A stretch of DNA of 64,000 nt from Ascidiimonas sp046199005. Lineage in GTDB: Bacteria > Bacteroidota > Bacteroidia > Flavobacteriales > Flavobacteriaceae. Below are positions 51,787 to 61,466 of this stretch, piece after piece. Both the position numbers and the translations under genes were made by a program. The DNA lies in assembly GCA_046199005.1 (NCBI GenBank), contig CP176050.1:3472001-3536000 (forward strand), read 5' to 3'. The notes beneath the pieces are model-generated. The model was given only the letters and a program-made list of their open reading frames with translations, was not told where the DNA came from and made no database searches. Position 1 is the stretch's first letter; each line of letters begins with the position of its first letter.

Positions 51787-52841
51787 ATTTCTTCAGTTTT
51801 TGTCGGTATCAAATGTGCCAGTCGTAATTTTTCTTCCCAAAGTTTCCGGTTGACCCGTTGTAATTGCTGAAAGCTCTCGGATGTATGTGCTTCGTGAAAA
51901 TTCTTTACGAGTTGCTCCAGGTTTTTAATTTGATGCGATTCAACCCATACTACGTGCTGCTTCCAGTCAATCTCATTTGCCATCGGTAGCAGGCAATCCG
52001 TATTTATAAAGATCGGGATGCGCCCCATCGCAAGCGTTTCGTAGAATCGTACAGAAAAATTTCCGCCACCACGAACACATATTATATAATCTGAATCTAC
52101 TATATTTTGATAAAACTCTTCGGTGGTTTTCTCACGTGCGGTCGCATCTGAAGCTCCTGCCCTGTATTTTTTCCGCTCTATAAAATTTGCACATAACCCT
52201 GCTGCTTTTCTCACCTGTTCCAAGACTTCGCCGCGAAGATAGGAAGAAGAAAGCAGTTGCTGTGGCTCATGAGGCACACGACCCAGATAAAAGCGAATGT
52301 TGCGCCACAACACCCTTCCAATTTCTTTAAAGGCGTTGGCAATAGAGGTATTGGTCTGACCGCAAAAGCCTACTACAGGCTTTTTCTCATAAGGTCTTAA
52401 GACGGGTGTTTCTCTTTTAAAATGTTTCCTGAGGGGGTCTGTAATAAAAACCGGTATTCCAAGGTGGGTTTCAGGCAATCGTGAACGGTACCCACTTTGT
52501 CGGTAAACAATAAGATGCTGGTAATAAGGCACTTTTACCCCGTAATCGCCAGAGGTGAACGATACTACTTTTTTATGAGCGGCTTCGGCTGCCTCTACAA
52601 ATGTCTTTGCTAAGGCTACTTTATTACTGTTTACATAATAATTCCATGACATCGGCAAAATACAAAGATCTGCTGCTTCCAGATTGGAAACTAGGGTATA
52701 CCTGTCTGGTGTAAAACCGTATTGCAACATACATAACTCATCGGTAAAATCTTTAGATTTACCAATATAAGGTTTCAAAACGGGAAAAAGTTCGGCACGT
52801 TTATCCGGTAGGTAATGGGATATGTCTGTATAGATCTTCAC
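51783..52841 (-). CDS. Exostosin-domain glycosyltransferase-like protein
   Basis: A 352-residue protein with the exostosin (GT47-like) fold pattern. CILPMSWNYYVN, VVSFTSGDYGVKVPYYQHLIVY, PVVGFCGQTN and, most clearly, DSDYIICVRGGGNFSVRFYE with TLAMGRIPIFINTDC correspond to the conserved C-terminal nucleotide-sugar region. In animals the family polymerises heparan-type chains; bacterial members occur in capsule loci with unknown specificity. Both ends share ATGA overlaps with neighbouring genes. Confidence 0.8.
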   Translation of the reverse strand: MKIYTDISHYLPDKRAELFPVLKPYIGKSKDFTDELCMLQYGFTPDRYTLVSNLEAADLCILPMSWNYYVNSNKVALAKTFVEAAEAAHKKVVSFTSGDYGVKVPYYQHLIVYRQSGYRSRLPETHLGIPVFITDPLRKHFKRETPVLRPYEKKPVVGFCGQTNTSIANAFKEIGRVLWRNIRFYLGRVPHEPQQLLSSSYLRGEVLEQVRKAAGLCANFIERKKYRAGASDATAREKTTEEFYQNIVDSDYIICVRGGGNFSVRFYETLAMGRIPIFINTDCLLPMANEIDWKQHVVWVESHQIKNLEQLVKNFHEAHTSESFQQLQRVNRKLWEEKLRLAHLIPTKTEEI

Positions 52842-54007
52842 AGGCTTCTATAAAATGCTACGAATTGTTTTTGTTGTTTTTTGATCGAAAAGTCCCCCTC
52901 AATACGCTTTACAGCAAGTTTTTGTAAGTTCTCCAGTTCGCTTTCACTCATTTGCAGAACATTTTGCAGTGCATTTGCCATTTCCCAGGTGTTATGAACA
53001 GGAACGATCCTACCTGTTTTGCCATCCATCACATTTTCCGGCAAGGCTCCGCCATTAGTTACGACACATGGAATTCCCATGGCCTGTGCTTCCAAGACGG
53101 CATTGCAAAAACCTTCATTAAGACTCGGTTGTAAATACACGTTGGCATCCTTTAGAATTTGGAGTGTTTCCGCATGTGATTTTTTCCCATGGAAAATCAC
53201 CACCTCTTCTACTTGCAATACATGCGCTATAAAACGAATGCGTTCTTCGGCTTCTTTTGCTCCGGCACCAATTACATGATATTCTACGGCACCCCCTTTT
53301 TCTTTGATGTGTTTAATCGCCATCAGGGCAGCATCTAAACCTTTGATCCAGTTAAAGCGGGCGATAGTCACGACTTTATGCACCGAAGAAGCAGCCTTTC
53401 GCATCGGAAGCTTGTCCAGGACAACAGCCGGGGTAATAATAGCTTTGGGTATGCTGTCTTCCAATCCCAACGTCAAGGCTTTTTCCCATAAATAGATCGA
53501 TATGCTGTGTACACGATCGAGCCGCTTCCATACCAGATCATAAACATTTGAATGTTTTAATGGATATACATTGATATCAAATCCTCGAAAACTCACCGCC
53601 ATTTTTGCATTGATGGCTCTGGCTACATTTTCACTTCCTACCGCCAGCGTTGCAAACCCAAAATGCACCCAGTCTGCTTTGGCTGTTAAAAGATGACTAT
53701 TGACAAACAAATTCTTAAGAATAGCTTTGGCAGACCGGTTACTTTTCTTTTCCCATTGCACAAACCGTTTTACCACTACGGGATGTCCCAGCAACTTAAA
53801 AAAGGTAAACGCTACCACAACTAGTTTGCGCAGTGCATTCCCTGTAAAATCAGGCGCTTTTACCACTTTACAAAGATCAAATGAGTTGCGCTGATTACGC
53901 GTATACAAAACTACCTCGAAACCATTTTCTAGCAAGCCTTTTATTTTGCTTGTAAAAAAGGTTTCTGAGTAGGCAGGGGTATCGGCTAATACCAGGGCAA
54001 TCCTCAT
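52838..54007 (-). CDS. GT4-family glycosyltransferase
   Basis: A 389-residue GT-B transferase. The N terminus is MRIALVLADTPAYSETFFTS; VHKVVTIARFNWIKGLDAAL and PSLNEGFCNAVLEAQAMGIP carry the donor-site features. The upstream half has the MAVSFRGFDINVYPL segment seen in colanic-acid-type transferases such as WcaL. A 40-bp gap separates it from the next upstream gene, the largest gap in this part of the operon. Confidence 0.88.
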   Translation of the reverse strand: MRIALVLADTPAYSETFFTSKIKGLLENGFEVVLYTRNQRNSFDLCKVVKAPDFTGNALRKLVVVAFTFFKLLGHPVVVKRFVQWEKKSNRSAKAILKNLFVNSHLLTAKADWVHFGFATLAVGSENVARAINAKMAVSFRGFDINVYPLKHSNVYDLVWKRLDRVHSISIYLWEKALTLGLEDSIPKAIITPAVVLDKLPMRKAASSVHKVVTIARFNWIKGLDAALMAIKHIKEKGGAVEYHVIGAGAKEAEERIRFIAHVLQVEEVVIFHGKKSHAETLQILKDANVYLQPSLNEGFCNAVLEAQAMGIPCVVTNGGALPENVMDGKTGRIVPVHNTWEMANALQNVLQMSESELENLQKLAVKRIEGDFSIKKQQKQFVAFYRSL

Positions 54008-54047
54008 AGCTTACGGGTATTTCGCAATATTAAGGGTTCTTATCGGG

Positions 54048-55175
54048 TTACACAATTTGTTCATAGAGTTTTTCGCATTTGCGTACCTCTTCTTGAAGGG
54101 TGTAGTATTGTAAAACATGCGCTCTAAGTCTTTTTCCGGTCTGGGAACGTGCTTCCGGTGTTGCTGCCATTGCTTTTTGCAAGGCTTCTGTCCAGGCGGT
54201 AACGCTTCCGGCTTTGACGAGTAACTCGGGAAAAGCGGCTAACTGATCTTTGATACCCGGTATTGCCGAGCCGAGTACATACCGCTCGCAGGCCATGGCT
54301 TCCAGCATCGCTACGGGAGAACCTTCTTTGCGACCTTCATTAAGTGTAGGCAACGCAAAAATAGCAGCCCATTGTAAATGAGCAGCTACTGCCGTTTGCT
54401 TTCCGGTGAAAATTACATGGGTTTTCAGGGCTTTTTGTGCGACCTGTTCCTGTAACTGCTGTCCGTAATCATTATCCGCATCGCCTACGATCATCAGTTT
54501 CCAATTGGGAAAAGAGGGAATCACCTGTTCAAATGCATTGATTAACACTTCGATCCCTTTTACAGGCACTAAATTCGCCACGCACATTAAAATCTGATCT
54601 TCGGGAAGGAGTTTCCATTGCTTCCGGATCTCTTCAGATCGTAAGGACGGATAAAACTCATTCACATCAACTCCTCTGGGGATCAAAATGGTTTTTTGCG
54701 AGCGAGGGAAAAACTCCTTTTTCATATCGGTATTCTGTACTGCGATCTTATGAGCTAACCATGAACGGAGTTTCCAGCCATTCGCTGATTTTCCGCCCCA
54801 ATTCATATTTTTTTTAGTATAGATCCACTTAATGCCCGCCATCCTAGCTGCCAATGCTTCGGAATAATCAGGCGCATAATGAAAACTATGAATGACATCT
54901 GGTGCGATCTTTTTAAAGATCTTACTAATGCGATAACAATGCTTAAGTCCCTGGTAATAGGGTTTCATTCTGATGGTTAACCGAATGATGTGAATGGGAA
55001 TCCCACTCTTCTCTACTACCTTATAGAAACTTCCCATACGATGCATACAGGCTATATGCGGTTCAAAGCGATCAGGATCTAAACCTTTGGCTACTTTGAG
55101 TAACGCCTTGCCGCTTCCTGCCGTATCAAAATTAGGAATCGTAAATAATACCTTTATTTTACCCGATTTTGCCAT
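54048..55175 (-). CDS. GT4-family glycosyltransferase
   Basis: A 375-residue GT-B transferase started at the ATG at 55175 (MAKSGKIKVLFTIPNFDTAG). The open frame extends to 55208, but its extra residues are atypical. Donor domain: CVANLVPVKGIEVLINAF and PTLNEGRKEGSPVAMLEAMA. It overlaps the end of the asparagine-synthetase gene by 22 bp. Confidence 0.86.
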   Translation of the reverse strand: MAKSGKIKVLFTIPNFDTAGSGKALLKVAKGLDPDRFEPHIACMHRMGSFYKVVEKSGIPIHIIRLTIRMKPYYQGLKHCYRISKIFKKIAPDVIHSFHYAPDYSEALAARMAGIKWIYTKKNMNWGGKSANGWKLRSWLAHKIAVQNTDMKKEFFPRSQKTILIPRGVDVNEFYPSLRSEEIRKQWKLLPEDQILMCVANLVPVKGIEVLINAFEQVIPSFPNWKLMIVGDADNDYGQQLQEQVAQKALKTHVIFTGKQTAVAAHLQWAAIFALPTLNEGRKEGSPVAMLEAMACERYVLGSAIPGIKDQLAAFPELLVKAGSVTAWTEALQKAMAATPEARSQTGKRLRAHVLQYYTLQEEVRKCEKLYEQIV

Positions 55176-57004
55176 GCTGCAAGCGAATAAAGCGTGAATA
55201 GTAACCATTTATGATCGGCTCTGCCTTGCTGGTGGTCTGCCCAGTATTTATCAAGTACGTTTTCCTGTACACCAAAAGCTTCGAGAAAAGCAGGTGTTTT
55301 AAGCTTCTCGAATACAGGAAGCATCAGGTCTTCGCGTAACCATTGCGAAAGGGGTATCGTAAAACCGCGTTTACGCTGATCGATAGGTGCTTGAGGTATA
55401 CGTTTACGCAACAGCTTTTTTAAGATCTCTTTTTTCTTTTGAGGACCGTAACTCAGCGAAGGGTGAATTTTGAGTGCTGCCTCTAGCACCGTTTTCTTTA
55501 GAAAGGGTACACGCAATTCCAGTGAATGCGCCATACTCATACGATCTGCTTTCATAAGTGTTTTTTGCATCATCCCATAAAACTCAGCTTTTCGCAAGCG
55601 GAATAGCAATTCGAGTTTACTTCCTTGATCTGCATATTGATAAGCATCGATAGGTTTTACGGCACCACCCAGTGCTGGAAATAATGCATCGTAGGCTTGC
55701 TTTGAAACCCGGGAATGTAAACCCCGGTGAGCTTCTGCAAAACGAGGAGCCGTGATACACTCGCTGATATGTTGGTTTTTAAACAACAGTTTATCTGCGG
55801 CATATGCCGGATATCGCAAAGGTTGAGGCAACCAACGCCAGGGATAATTTTTTAAAATGGAATAGAAACGTTCGTATCCAAAGAAAAGTTCATCTCCCCC
55901 ATCACCAGACAGTACGACCGTACAGTGTTTTTTCGCCAAACCGGAAACCAGATAGGTGGGCAACATACTAAAATCTGCAAACGGTTCTCCCAGATGCGCA
56001 GTGCTTTTTTCAAGCAACGCAGCGGCCTGTGCCGCATCCATTTTTACCGCATGTTGTTTGCATCCCAGAAGTCTCGCATAGGTAGCAGCGTCTTCCGATT
56101 CATCATGTACTTTGCTGTCACTGCCTATGGTAAAGGTGTCGATTCCCTGATGATGCTCATGGGCATAAGAGGTGATTAAAGGCGAGTCGATTCCCCCCGA
56201 CAAAAAGCTACCTACGGGTACATCGGCTACCAACTCGGCAGCGACTGCTTTAGCAAGCACTTCGTCTAAATATTCTAACGCTTCGTTTTCATCGGTAATA
56301 AGCCCTGCTTCCGGGGTATCAGGAAGCTCCCAATAGACCGTTTCTCGGTAATTCCCTTCGGCATCGAACCTTATATAAGTACCCGGAGCGACCTGCCCCG
56401 TATTCTCCAGCAATCCGTAAGGAGCAGGAATGTAATGAATGCGTACATAAGTTTGTAGCACCGCATTATCGATGCACAATTTTTTATTGCGTTGGTGGTC
56501 TGAAATCTGATCGTAACGACTGCCAAACACCAAATCTCCGCCATGAAAGCTATAAAAAAGTGGTTTGATTCCTGCGAAATCACGAATGAGGTACAATGCA
56601 TTCTCGGTATGGTCGTAAAGTGCAATCGCAAACATTCCGTCGAGCATTTGCAACGTTTTATCTATACCGTACTGCTCAAAAGCATTCACGATCACCTCAG
56701 AATCCGAAGTGCCGCGAAATTTAATTCCAGCCTTTTCCAGCGCACTTCGTATGCTTAGATAGTTGTATATCTCACCATTATAAACCATGCTTAAACGGCC
56801 TCCCTGCGATCGCATGGGCTGATTCCCGGTTTCTGAAAGGTCTAAAATCGCCAGTCTGCGAAAGCCGAGGCTGCAGTTTTTTGCATTGGTCCAATACCCT
56901 TCCGCATCCGGACCCCGATTGGTATTTCGATTGTTCAAAGACTTAAAATAAGTTTCCTCTGAAAGTTTGCTTTTTGTAAAAAATTCACCGAAAATCCCAC
57001 ACAT
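55154..57004 (-). CDS. Asparagine synthetase B-type amidotransferase (first copy)
   Basis: A 616-residue protein with both AsnB domains. The class II glutaminase has catalytic Cys2 (MCGIFGEFF), RGPDAEGYW, YNGEIYNY and SDSEVIVNAF. The synthetase domain has the PP-loop VGSFLSGGIDSPLI and VVLSGDGGDELFFGYERF. In polysaccharide clusters such proteins are thought to amidate uronic acid or other carboxyl groups using glutamine, rather than to make free asparagine; the substrate here is inferred only from context. It is one of three related proteins in this operon. Confidence 0.88.
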   Translation of the reverse strand: MCGIFGEFFTKSKLSEETYFKSLNNRNTNRGPDAEGYWTNAKNCSLGFRRLAILDLSETGNQPMRSQGGRLSMVYNGEIYNYLSIRSALEKAGIKFRGTSDSEVIVNAFEQYGIDKTLQMLDGMFAIALYDHTENALYLIRDFAGIKPLFYSFHGGDLVFGSRYDQISDHQRNKKLCIDNAVLQTYVRIHYIPAPYGLLENTGQVAPGTYIRFDAEGNYRETVYWELPDTPEAGLITDENEALEYLDEVLAKAVAAELVADVPVGSFLSGGIDSPLITSYAHEHHQGIDTFTIGSDSKVHDESEDAATYARLLGCKQHAVKMDAAQAAALLEKSTAHLGEPFADFSMLPTYLVSGLAKKHCTVVLSGDGGDELFFGYERFYSILKNYPWRWLPQPLRYPAYAADKLLFKNQHISECITAPRFAEAHRGLHSRVSKQAYDALFPALGGAVKPIDAYQYADQGSKLELLFRLRKAEFYGMMQKTLMKADRMSMAHSLELRVPFLKKTVLEAALKIHPSLSYGPQKKKEILKKLLRKRIPQAPIDQRKRGFTIPLSQWLREDLMLPVFEKLKTPAFLEAFGVQENVLDKYWADHQQGRADHKWLLFTLYSLAAWQNRVK

Positions 57005-57006
57005 GA

Positions 57007-58389
57007 TCAGACTTTGAATTTTTTGGCAAATACCGCCAGCGTTAATAACATACTTACCGGGTGCGACCAGTACACCGCGTCTTTTTCTTTGAAATTATTG
57101 AGAAAACGAAGACTTATCTCCGTTGGGATCATCTCTTTCATTTCCGTACTTAACAAATAGGATTCCAGTGTTCTAAGCTGCGCCGGAGTCGTAAATTGAA
57201 GTTCCCAGTTACGCTGTACGACGGGATCACCCAGTGCTTTTCTTAACTTCCGTTTTACGTTGCTCACGAAGCGATAAGGAAAGTTATAAGGCTCTTTATT
57301 TAAATGCGCAGTAGCAATACTAAAAGGTCTTACTGGCTGCCAGGTAATATTTGCCAGTCTGGGAGACTGTTGTTTTATATAGGCGATCTGTAACCGCCGG
57401 TTGGCCAGGTATTCTTCGGGTACGGTACAGATAAAGTTACACATACGTGCATCGTAGTAAGGCAATGAAATCGGGTGTGCCTGTTCATAAACCGACAGGT
57501 TGATGGAAGTCCATCGTGGTGCCCAGTATTTTGACTTAAAAGCGCGAATGCGCGCATTAGGATCATCGATCTGAATGGTCTCGAGCATTCCAGATACTTT
57601 GTTTTCCAGAAAATCCATGAAGCTTCCGGTACCTATTTTTTCATTCCAGATAGCTTCCGCCAGCTCGGCACCTCCTTTTTTGACGATCTTTTTTAGGAGC
57701 CATTGCACTTGTTCGTCATGACCCATATCCGGTAATCCTTCATTATCAAAAAGCACATCCCCCCAATGCCCGAGTGAAAAAAGATTGCCCATGGGCTTTA
57801 AATCCTCTATGACTGCCTGCTGACGCGGATGGGTAAAATCTGCATAACATTGATTGAGTTTTGCGAGGGTGTCTATATTTTGCCAGAGATAGCCTTGCGG
57901 GATGGTCATCGCTGTAAAAGGAAATTTACAGGCTTTTGCGACCTTTGCCGAGATCTGATGTTCGGGGTAGCCTCCTTTAAAGGAGTAACTGTAGGCGTTT
58001 ACAGGTACATTTAAACGCTGCAAGGCTACCGCTTGCGTGCGGCTGTCTAATCCGCCGGAAAGTGGCAGAATCACATTTTTATCTTTGGTTTGTTCTTCTA
58101 CAATACTTTCGAACAATTCGGTAAATTCTTTAAGTGCGAAGGCAAATGAAATGTTACGTGGTTTGTGATACCAGGTAAACCAGGGGTACGACTCGTGAAT
58201 ATACTTCTGGGGAGTGACCAGATTTTCAGAACCGGGAGGTAATACCTGCCGGTATTTGTAATAGGTGTTTGTTCCCGGAAAAAAACCAACAGCTGTAAAA
58301 AAGCAGATCGCTTCCCAATCGAGATCGGCGTCTCCTTTCTTATAGACAAATTGTTGTCTTAGGGGTATGATGTCGGTTTTAATGTTCAT
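57007..58389 (-). CDS. Asparagine-synthetase-like protein lacking the glutaminase domain
   Basis: A 460-residue protein with an asparagine-synthetase-type ATP-binding domain. The PP-loop is ILPLSGGLDSRTQAVAL (SGGLDS 111-116), followed by FSLGHWGDVLFD in place of the usual SGDGGDE motif. The N terminus has no Cys2, so it cannot generate ammonia from glutamine itself. The ~100 residues before the PP-loop (GFFPGTNTYYKYRQVLPPGS) resemble the end of a glutaminase domain. It begins 2 bp upstream of the complete AsnB-like gene, so the two may work together, or it may catalyse an ATP-driven condensation using another amine. Confidence 0.8.
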   Translation of the reverse strand: MNIKTDIIPLRQQFVYKKGDADLDWEAICFFTAVGFFPGTNTYYKYRQVLPPGSENLVTPQKYIHESYPWFTWYHKPRNISFAFALKEFTELFESIVEEQTKDKNVILPLSGGLDSRTQAVALQRLNVPVNAYSYSFKGGYPEHQISAKVAKACKFPFTAMTIPQGYLWQNIDTLAKLNQCYADFTHPRQQAVIEDLKPMGNLFSLGHWGDVLFDNEGLPDMGHDEQVQWLLKKIVKKGGAELAEAIWNEKIGTGSFMDFLENKVSGMLETIQIDDPNARIRAFKSKYWAPRWTSINLSVYEQAHPISLPYYDARMCNFICTVPEEYLANRRLQIAYIKQQSPRLANITWQPVRPFSIATAHLNKEPYNFPYRFVSNVKRKLRKALGDPVVQRNWELQFTTPAQLRTLESYLLSTEMKEMIPTEISLRFLNNFKEKDAVYWSHPVSMLLTLAVFAKKFKV

Positions 58390-59575
58390 GTACCTTATAG
58401 TATAATGCTTCCATTTCTGCGATCATTTTCGCAGCGGTATGTTGTTCTTCTACTTTTTTTCGGGCTTTGATACGCATTTGTGCGATCACATTTTCCTGTT
58501 GTTTGGTAAAGTGAATAATGGCGGCAGCCATACCTTCGGGGTCTGCAATATCACAGAGCAATCCGGTTTCCCTGTTATCTATGAGTTCTTCCATTCCTCC
58601 ACAGCGTGTACTAACAACGGGAAGCCCCAACGCCATTGCTTCAATAACTACGTTAGCGATACCCTCTTCCAGCGAAGGTAATAATAAGAGGTCTGAAGAT
58701 TGCATTTGTTTGTATACTTGTGCCTGGGGAACTTTGCTAGTGAATTGTACTTCCTCTTCCAATTCTAACTCTTTTCGTAAATACAAAAGTTCTTCATTTT
58801 GATGAACTCCCAGTAGTGTGTACTGAAACGGAATATTTTGGATTTTTAATAGTTTACAGGCTAGCAAGGCATATTTATAGCCTTTCTTCCAATGATTCCT
58901 GCCTACGGATAGCAATTGAAGGCTTCCGGCGGGTTTGGTATAGGATTCTTTAAAACTGAAATTTTGAAGTTCCAGCCCGGAATACACAACAGCATCTATT
59001 TTATCCGGCGATTCCCAGATAGTGTCGCTTTTAATCGATATGGCTCTGGAGACGGAATGAAATCCGGAAAGTTTTGGAAACCATTTTTCCAGATACGAAC
59101 GATTGGAAGCATCTACAAACGGACGCACATTGATATGGAAACCACGCTGACTCAAAATAACAGGATATTTTTGATGACGGAGTACTTCTTCAAAAACGGG
59201 TAGGTTTGAGACCCACTGCAAATGTATGACATCGGGTTTTTCCAGTCTTAATAATTTGTGAAGATTCTCGCGCTGCAACTGGGAACGTTTGCGTTGTAAC
59301 AACAACTTCACAAACCGGAAGCATTGTGCCACATCGCCAAATCTGACGAGTGTTTTAACCGTTAATGATAGACCTGCACGCAAAAACTTAAGAAAATGTT
59401 GATTATCACCAAGGCCTGCATAGTGAACTCCGGGAATTTTTTGAGTAAGACTTTCATTAAAACCGGCTATATACACCTGATGTTTTTGCGCCAACCCTTC
59501 TGCCAACCGATTGATAAAAGCGGTGGTACGAAACGTGCCGTCAAAAATTAGTATTCGCAAGCGGCTCCTATTCAT
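58379..59575 (-). CDS. GT4-family glycosyltransferase
   Basis: A 398-residue GT-B transferase when started at the ATG at 59575 (MNRSRLRILIFDGTFRTTAF), which overlaps the previous gene by 8 bp. The frame remains open to 59674, but that extension lies inside the upstream gene. Donor motifs: LLSVGRNHWKKGYKYALLAC and PSLEEGIANVVIEAMALGLP. Its 3' end overlaps the truncated synthetase gene by 11 bp. Confidence 0.87.
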   Translation of the reverse strand: MNRSRLRILIFDGTFRTTAFINRLAEGLAQKHQVYIAGFNESLTQKIPGVHYAGLGDNQHFLKFLRAGLSLTVKTLVRFGDVAQCFRFVKLLLQRKRSQLQRENLHKLLRLEKPDVIHLQWVSNLPVFEEVLRHQKYPVILSQRGFHINVRPFVDASNRSYLEKWFPKLSGFHSVSRAISIKSDTIWESPDKIDAVVYSGLELQNFSFKESYTKPAGSLQLLSVGRNHWKKGYKYALLACKLLKIQNIPFQYTLLGVHQNEELLYLRKELELEEEVQFTSKVPQAQVYKQMQSSDLLLLPSLEEGIANVVIEAMALGLPVVSTRCGGMEELIDNRETGLLCDIADPEGMAAAIIHFTKQQENVIAQMRIKARKKVEEQHTAAKMIAEMEALYYKVHEH

Positions 59576-61442
59576 TGTTTTTTGCTTTTTGCCCGTGCCC
59601 GAGATGATAATACGCCCACTTTTGCCAGGCATAAACATGCCATACACCCCACGCCTGATGATGCGATCCGGCAAGAAAATCTCTTACAAATTTTCGGATA
59701 GCTACAGCATCAATAATTCCTTCTCCATAAATATCCGTTTTAAAAATCATTTTTTCAAGATCTGGCTTCAAATCGGAACGCAACCATTCTTCTATAGGAA
59801 CACTGAAACCCTTCTTTTTTTTATAAATTAATTCTTCTGGATAAAACTTCAACATGGCTTTTTTCAGCAAACGTTTTGGCGTCGTTTTATTGATCCCAAA
59901 AGCAAAATTCATAGGATTCGAAAAATTTATGACATCCTTATCCAGAAAGGGTACGCGAACCTCAATACTATGAGCCATACTGGCAGAATCTACCTTGTGT
60001 AGTACGCGCTGCATGTGCCCATAAAATTCATTCCAGCGCAACCAGTCCTTAAGACGATATCCTTTGGTTATTTTATTTTTATATAGTTTTTTTACTTCGT
60101 TCGTAAAATCACTCTGTGGAATCCATTCATCTAACTGACGTTCGAATACGTACATTTGTTTGGATCGTACCCAATCTCCTATGGTCCTATGATATCGCGG
60201 ACCTGCGGTTTGAACCCATCCTAATTTTAAAAATAAGGGATAAATTATCTTTCGTAATTGAAATGGTATCTTAAACCAATTGCGGTGAGCGAATACATCA
60301 TGCATCCTTGGATATCCGTAAAAAAGTTCGTCACCGCCATCACCAGACAAAATAACCCGGGACGCCTCGGCAGCACGTGCGCACACGAGATACGTTGGAA
60401 TGCTTGAATAATCGCCTAAAGGAGCAGAGTAGGCAGCAAAGTGGGTATCTATGGAAGTCTGCAAATCTTCAATGGAAGCTTTTGACACTAGTTGATGTAT
60501 ATCCAGGTGACGTGCATATTTAATAGCTTCTTCGCTCTCATCATACTCATGATGATCTACAGCAAATGAAAATGCATTTACTTCTGGCATCAATTTGGCA
60601 GCATGGGCTGTAACCAACGGACTATCAATACCACCACTCAGAAAGGTAGACACAGGTACATCACTAATTAATTGCCGGTTGATTACTTGGGTAAAAAGCT
60701 CATTAAATCGGTCAACCGATCTTTTCTCGCCATCGTGTAGTGCTCCTTTCTGAAAAGAAGGAGGAAACTCTAAATACTTTTTCTCGACGATTTTTCCTGT
60801 TCGGTCAATCTTGATCAATTGTCCCGGACATACCTGATAAATACGTTCAAAAATAGTATTCGGGGCAAGAACGAACCCAAAACCCATATATTCTCTCACC
60901 GTTTCTTTTCGTAGTCTAAGCGAATTAGAAAACCAGGGGTGCTTATAGACCTGATTCATCTGAGAAGCAGCGATGAGACCCTGATCACACCTTGCGAAAT
61001 AAAGTGGCTTGATCCCTGCAAAGTCACGAAAGATGTAAGCCAGGTCTTTCTCTGAATCCCATACAAATACCGCAAACATCCCGTTGAGCAATTGTACCGT
61101 TTTTTCAACACCTTTCTTATCTAAAAGATGGAGCAGAACTTCGGTGTCAGAACCTGATCTTAACTGTTGTAAATCACAGGTCTCTGCCAGTTCTTTAAAA
61201 TTATAGATCTCTCCATTAAATGTGACAGTATACCTGCCAGACGGGCTTTTTCCGGGTTGGTTCCCGGCCGGACTCAGATCCTGTATCGCAAGACGATTGA
61301 AACCAAGTGTAAGCCCCTGTTCCCGAAGAATAGAAGTATGATCAGGACCGCGAAGCACAGACATTTCCAGCAGGTGACTAAAAGTCTCTTTCTTGCTTTC
61401 TTTTCCGTTGTAAAATACATACTCCGCTAAAAATCCGCACAT
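59568..61442 (-). CDS. Asparagine synthetase B-type amidotransferase (second full copy)
   Basis: A 624-residue protein with a glutaminase domain (MCGFLAEYVF with Cys2, RGPDHTSIL, FNGEIYNF, SGSDTEVLLHLL) and a synthetase domain (VSTFLSGGIDSPLVTAHA, VILSGDGGDELFYGYPRM). The order and length match the other complete copy in this operon, but the sequences differ clearly, so this is not a recent tandem duplication. Amidation of a sugar acid or a modified amino sugar is the likely role by context. Confidence 0.88.
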   Translation of the reverse strand: MCGFLAEYVFYNGKESKKETFSHLLEMSVLRGPDHTSILREQGLTLGFNRLAIQDLSPAGNQPGKSPSGRYTVTFNGEIYNFKELAETCDLQQLRSGSDTEVLLHLLDKKGVEKTVQLLNGMFAVFVWDSEKDLAYIFRDFAGIKPLYFARCDQGLIAASQMNQVYKHPWFSNSLRLRKETVREYMGFGFVLAPNTIFERIYQVCPGQLIKIDRTGKIVEKKYLEFPPSFQKGALHDGEKRSVDRFNELFTQVINRQLISDVPVSTFLSGGIDSPLVTAHAAKLMPEVNAFSFAVDHHEYDESEEAIKYARHLDIHQLVSKASIEDLQTSIDTHFAAYSAPLGDYSSIPTYLVCARAAEASRVILSGDGGDELFYGYPRMHDVFAHRNWFKIPFQLRKIIYPLFLKLGWVQTAGPRYHRTIGDWVRSKQMYVFERQLDEWIPQSDFTNEVKKLYKNKITKGYRLKDWLRWNEFYGHMQRVLHKVDSASMAHSIEVRVPFLDKDVINFSNPMNFAFGINKTTPKRLLKKAMLKFYPEELIYKKKKGFSVPIEEWLRSDLKPDLEKMIFKTDIYGEGIIDAVAIRKFVRDFLAGSHHQAWGVWHVYAWQKWAYYHLGHGQKAKNNE

Positions 61443-61466
61443 AGGTGTAAGGTTTTTTTATGCTAT

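Noticed and set aside
59576..59674. 33-residue N-terminal extension of the GT4 gene ending at 58379
   Set aside because: It is encoded within the complete AsnB-like gene and precedes the normal GT4 start MNRSRLRILIF.
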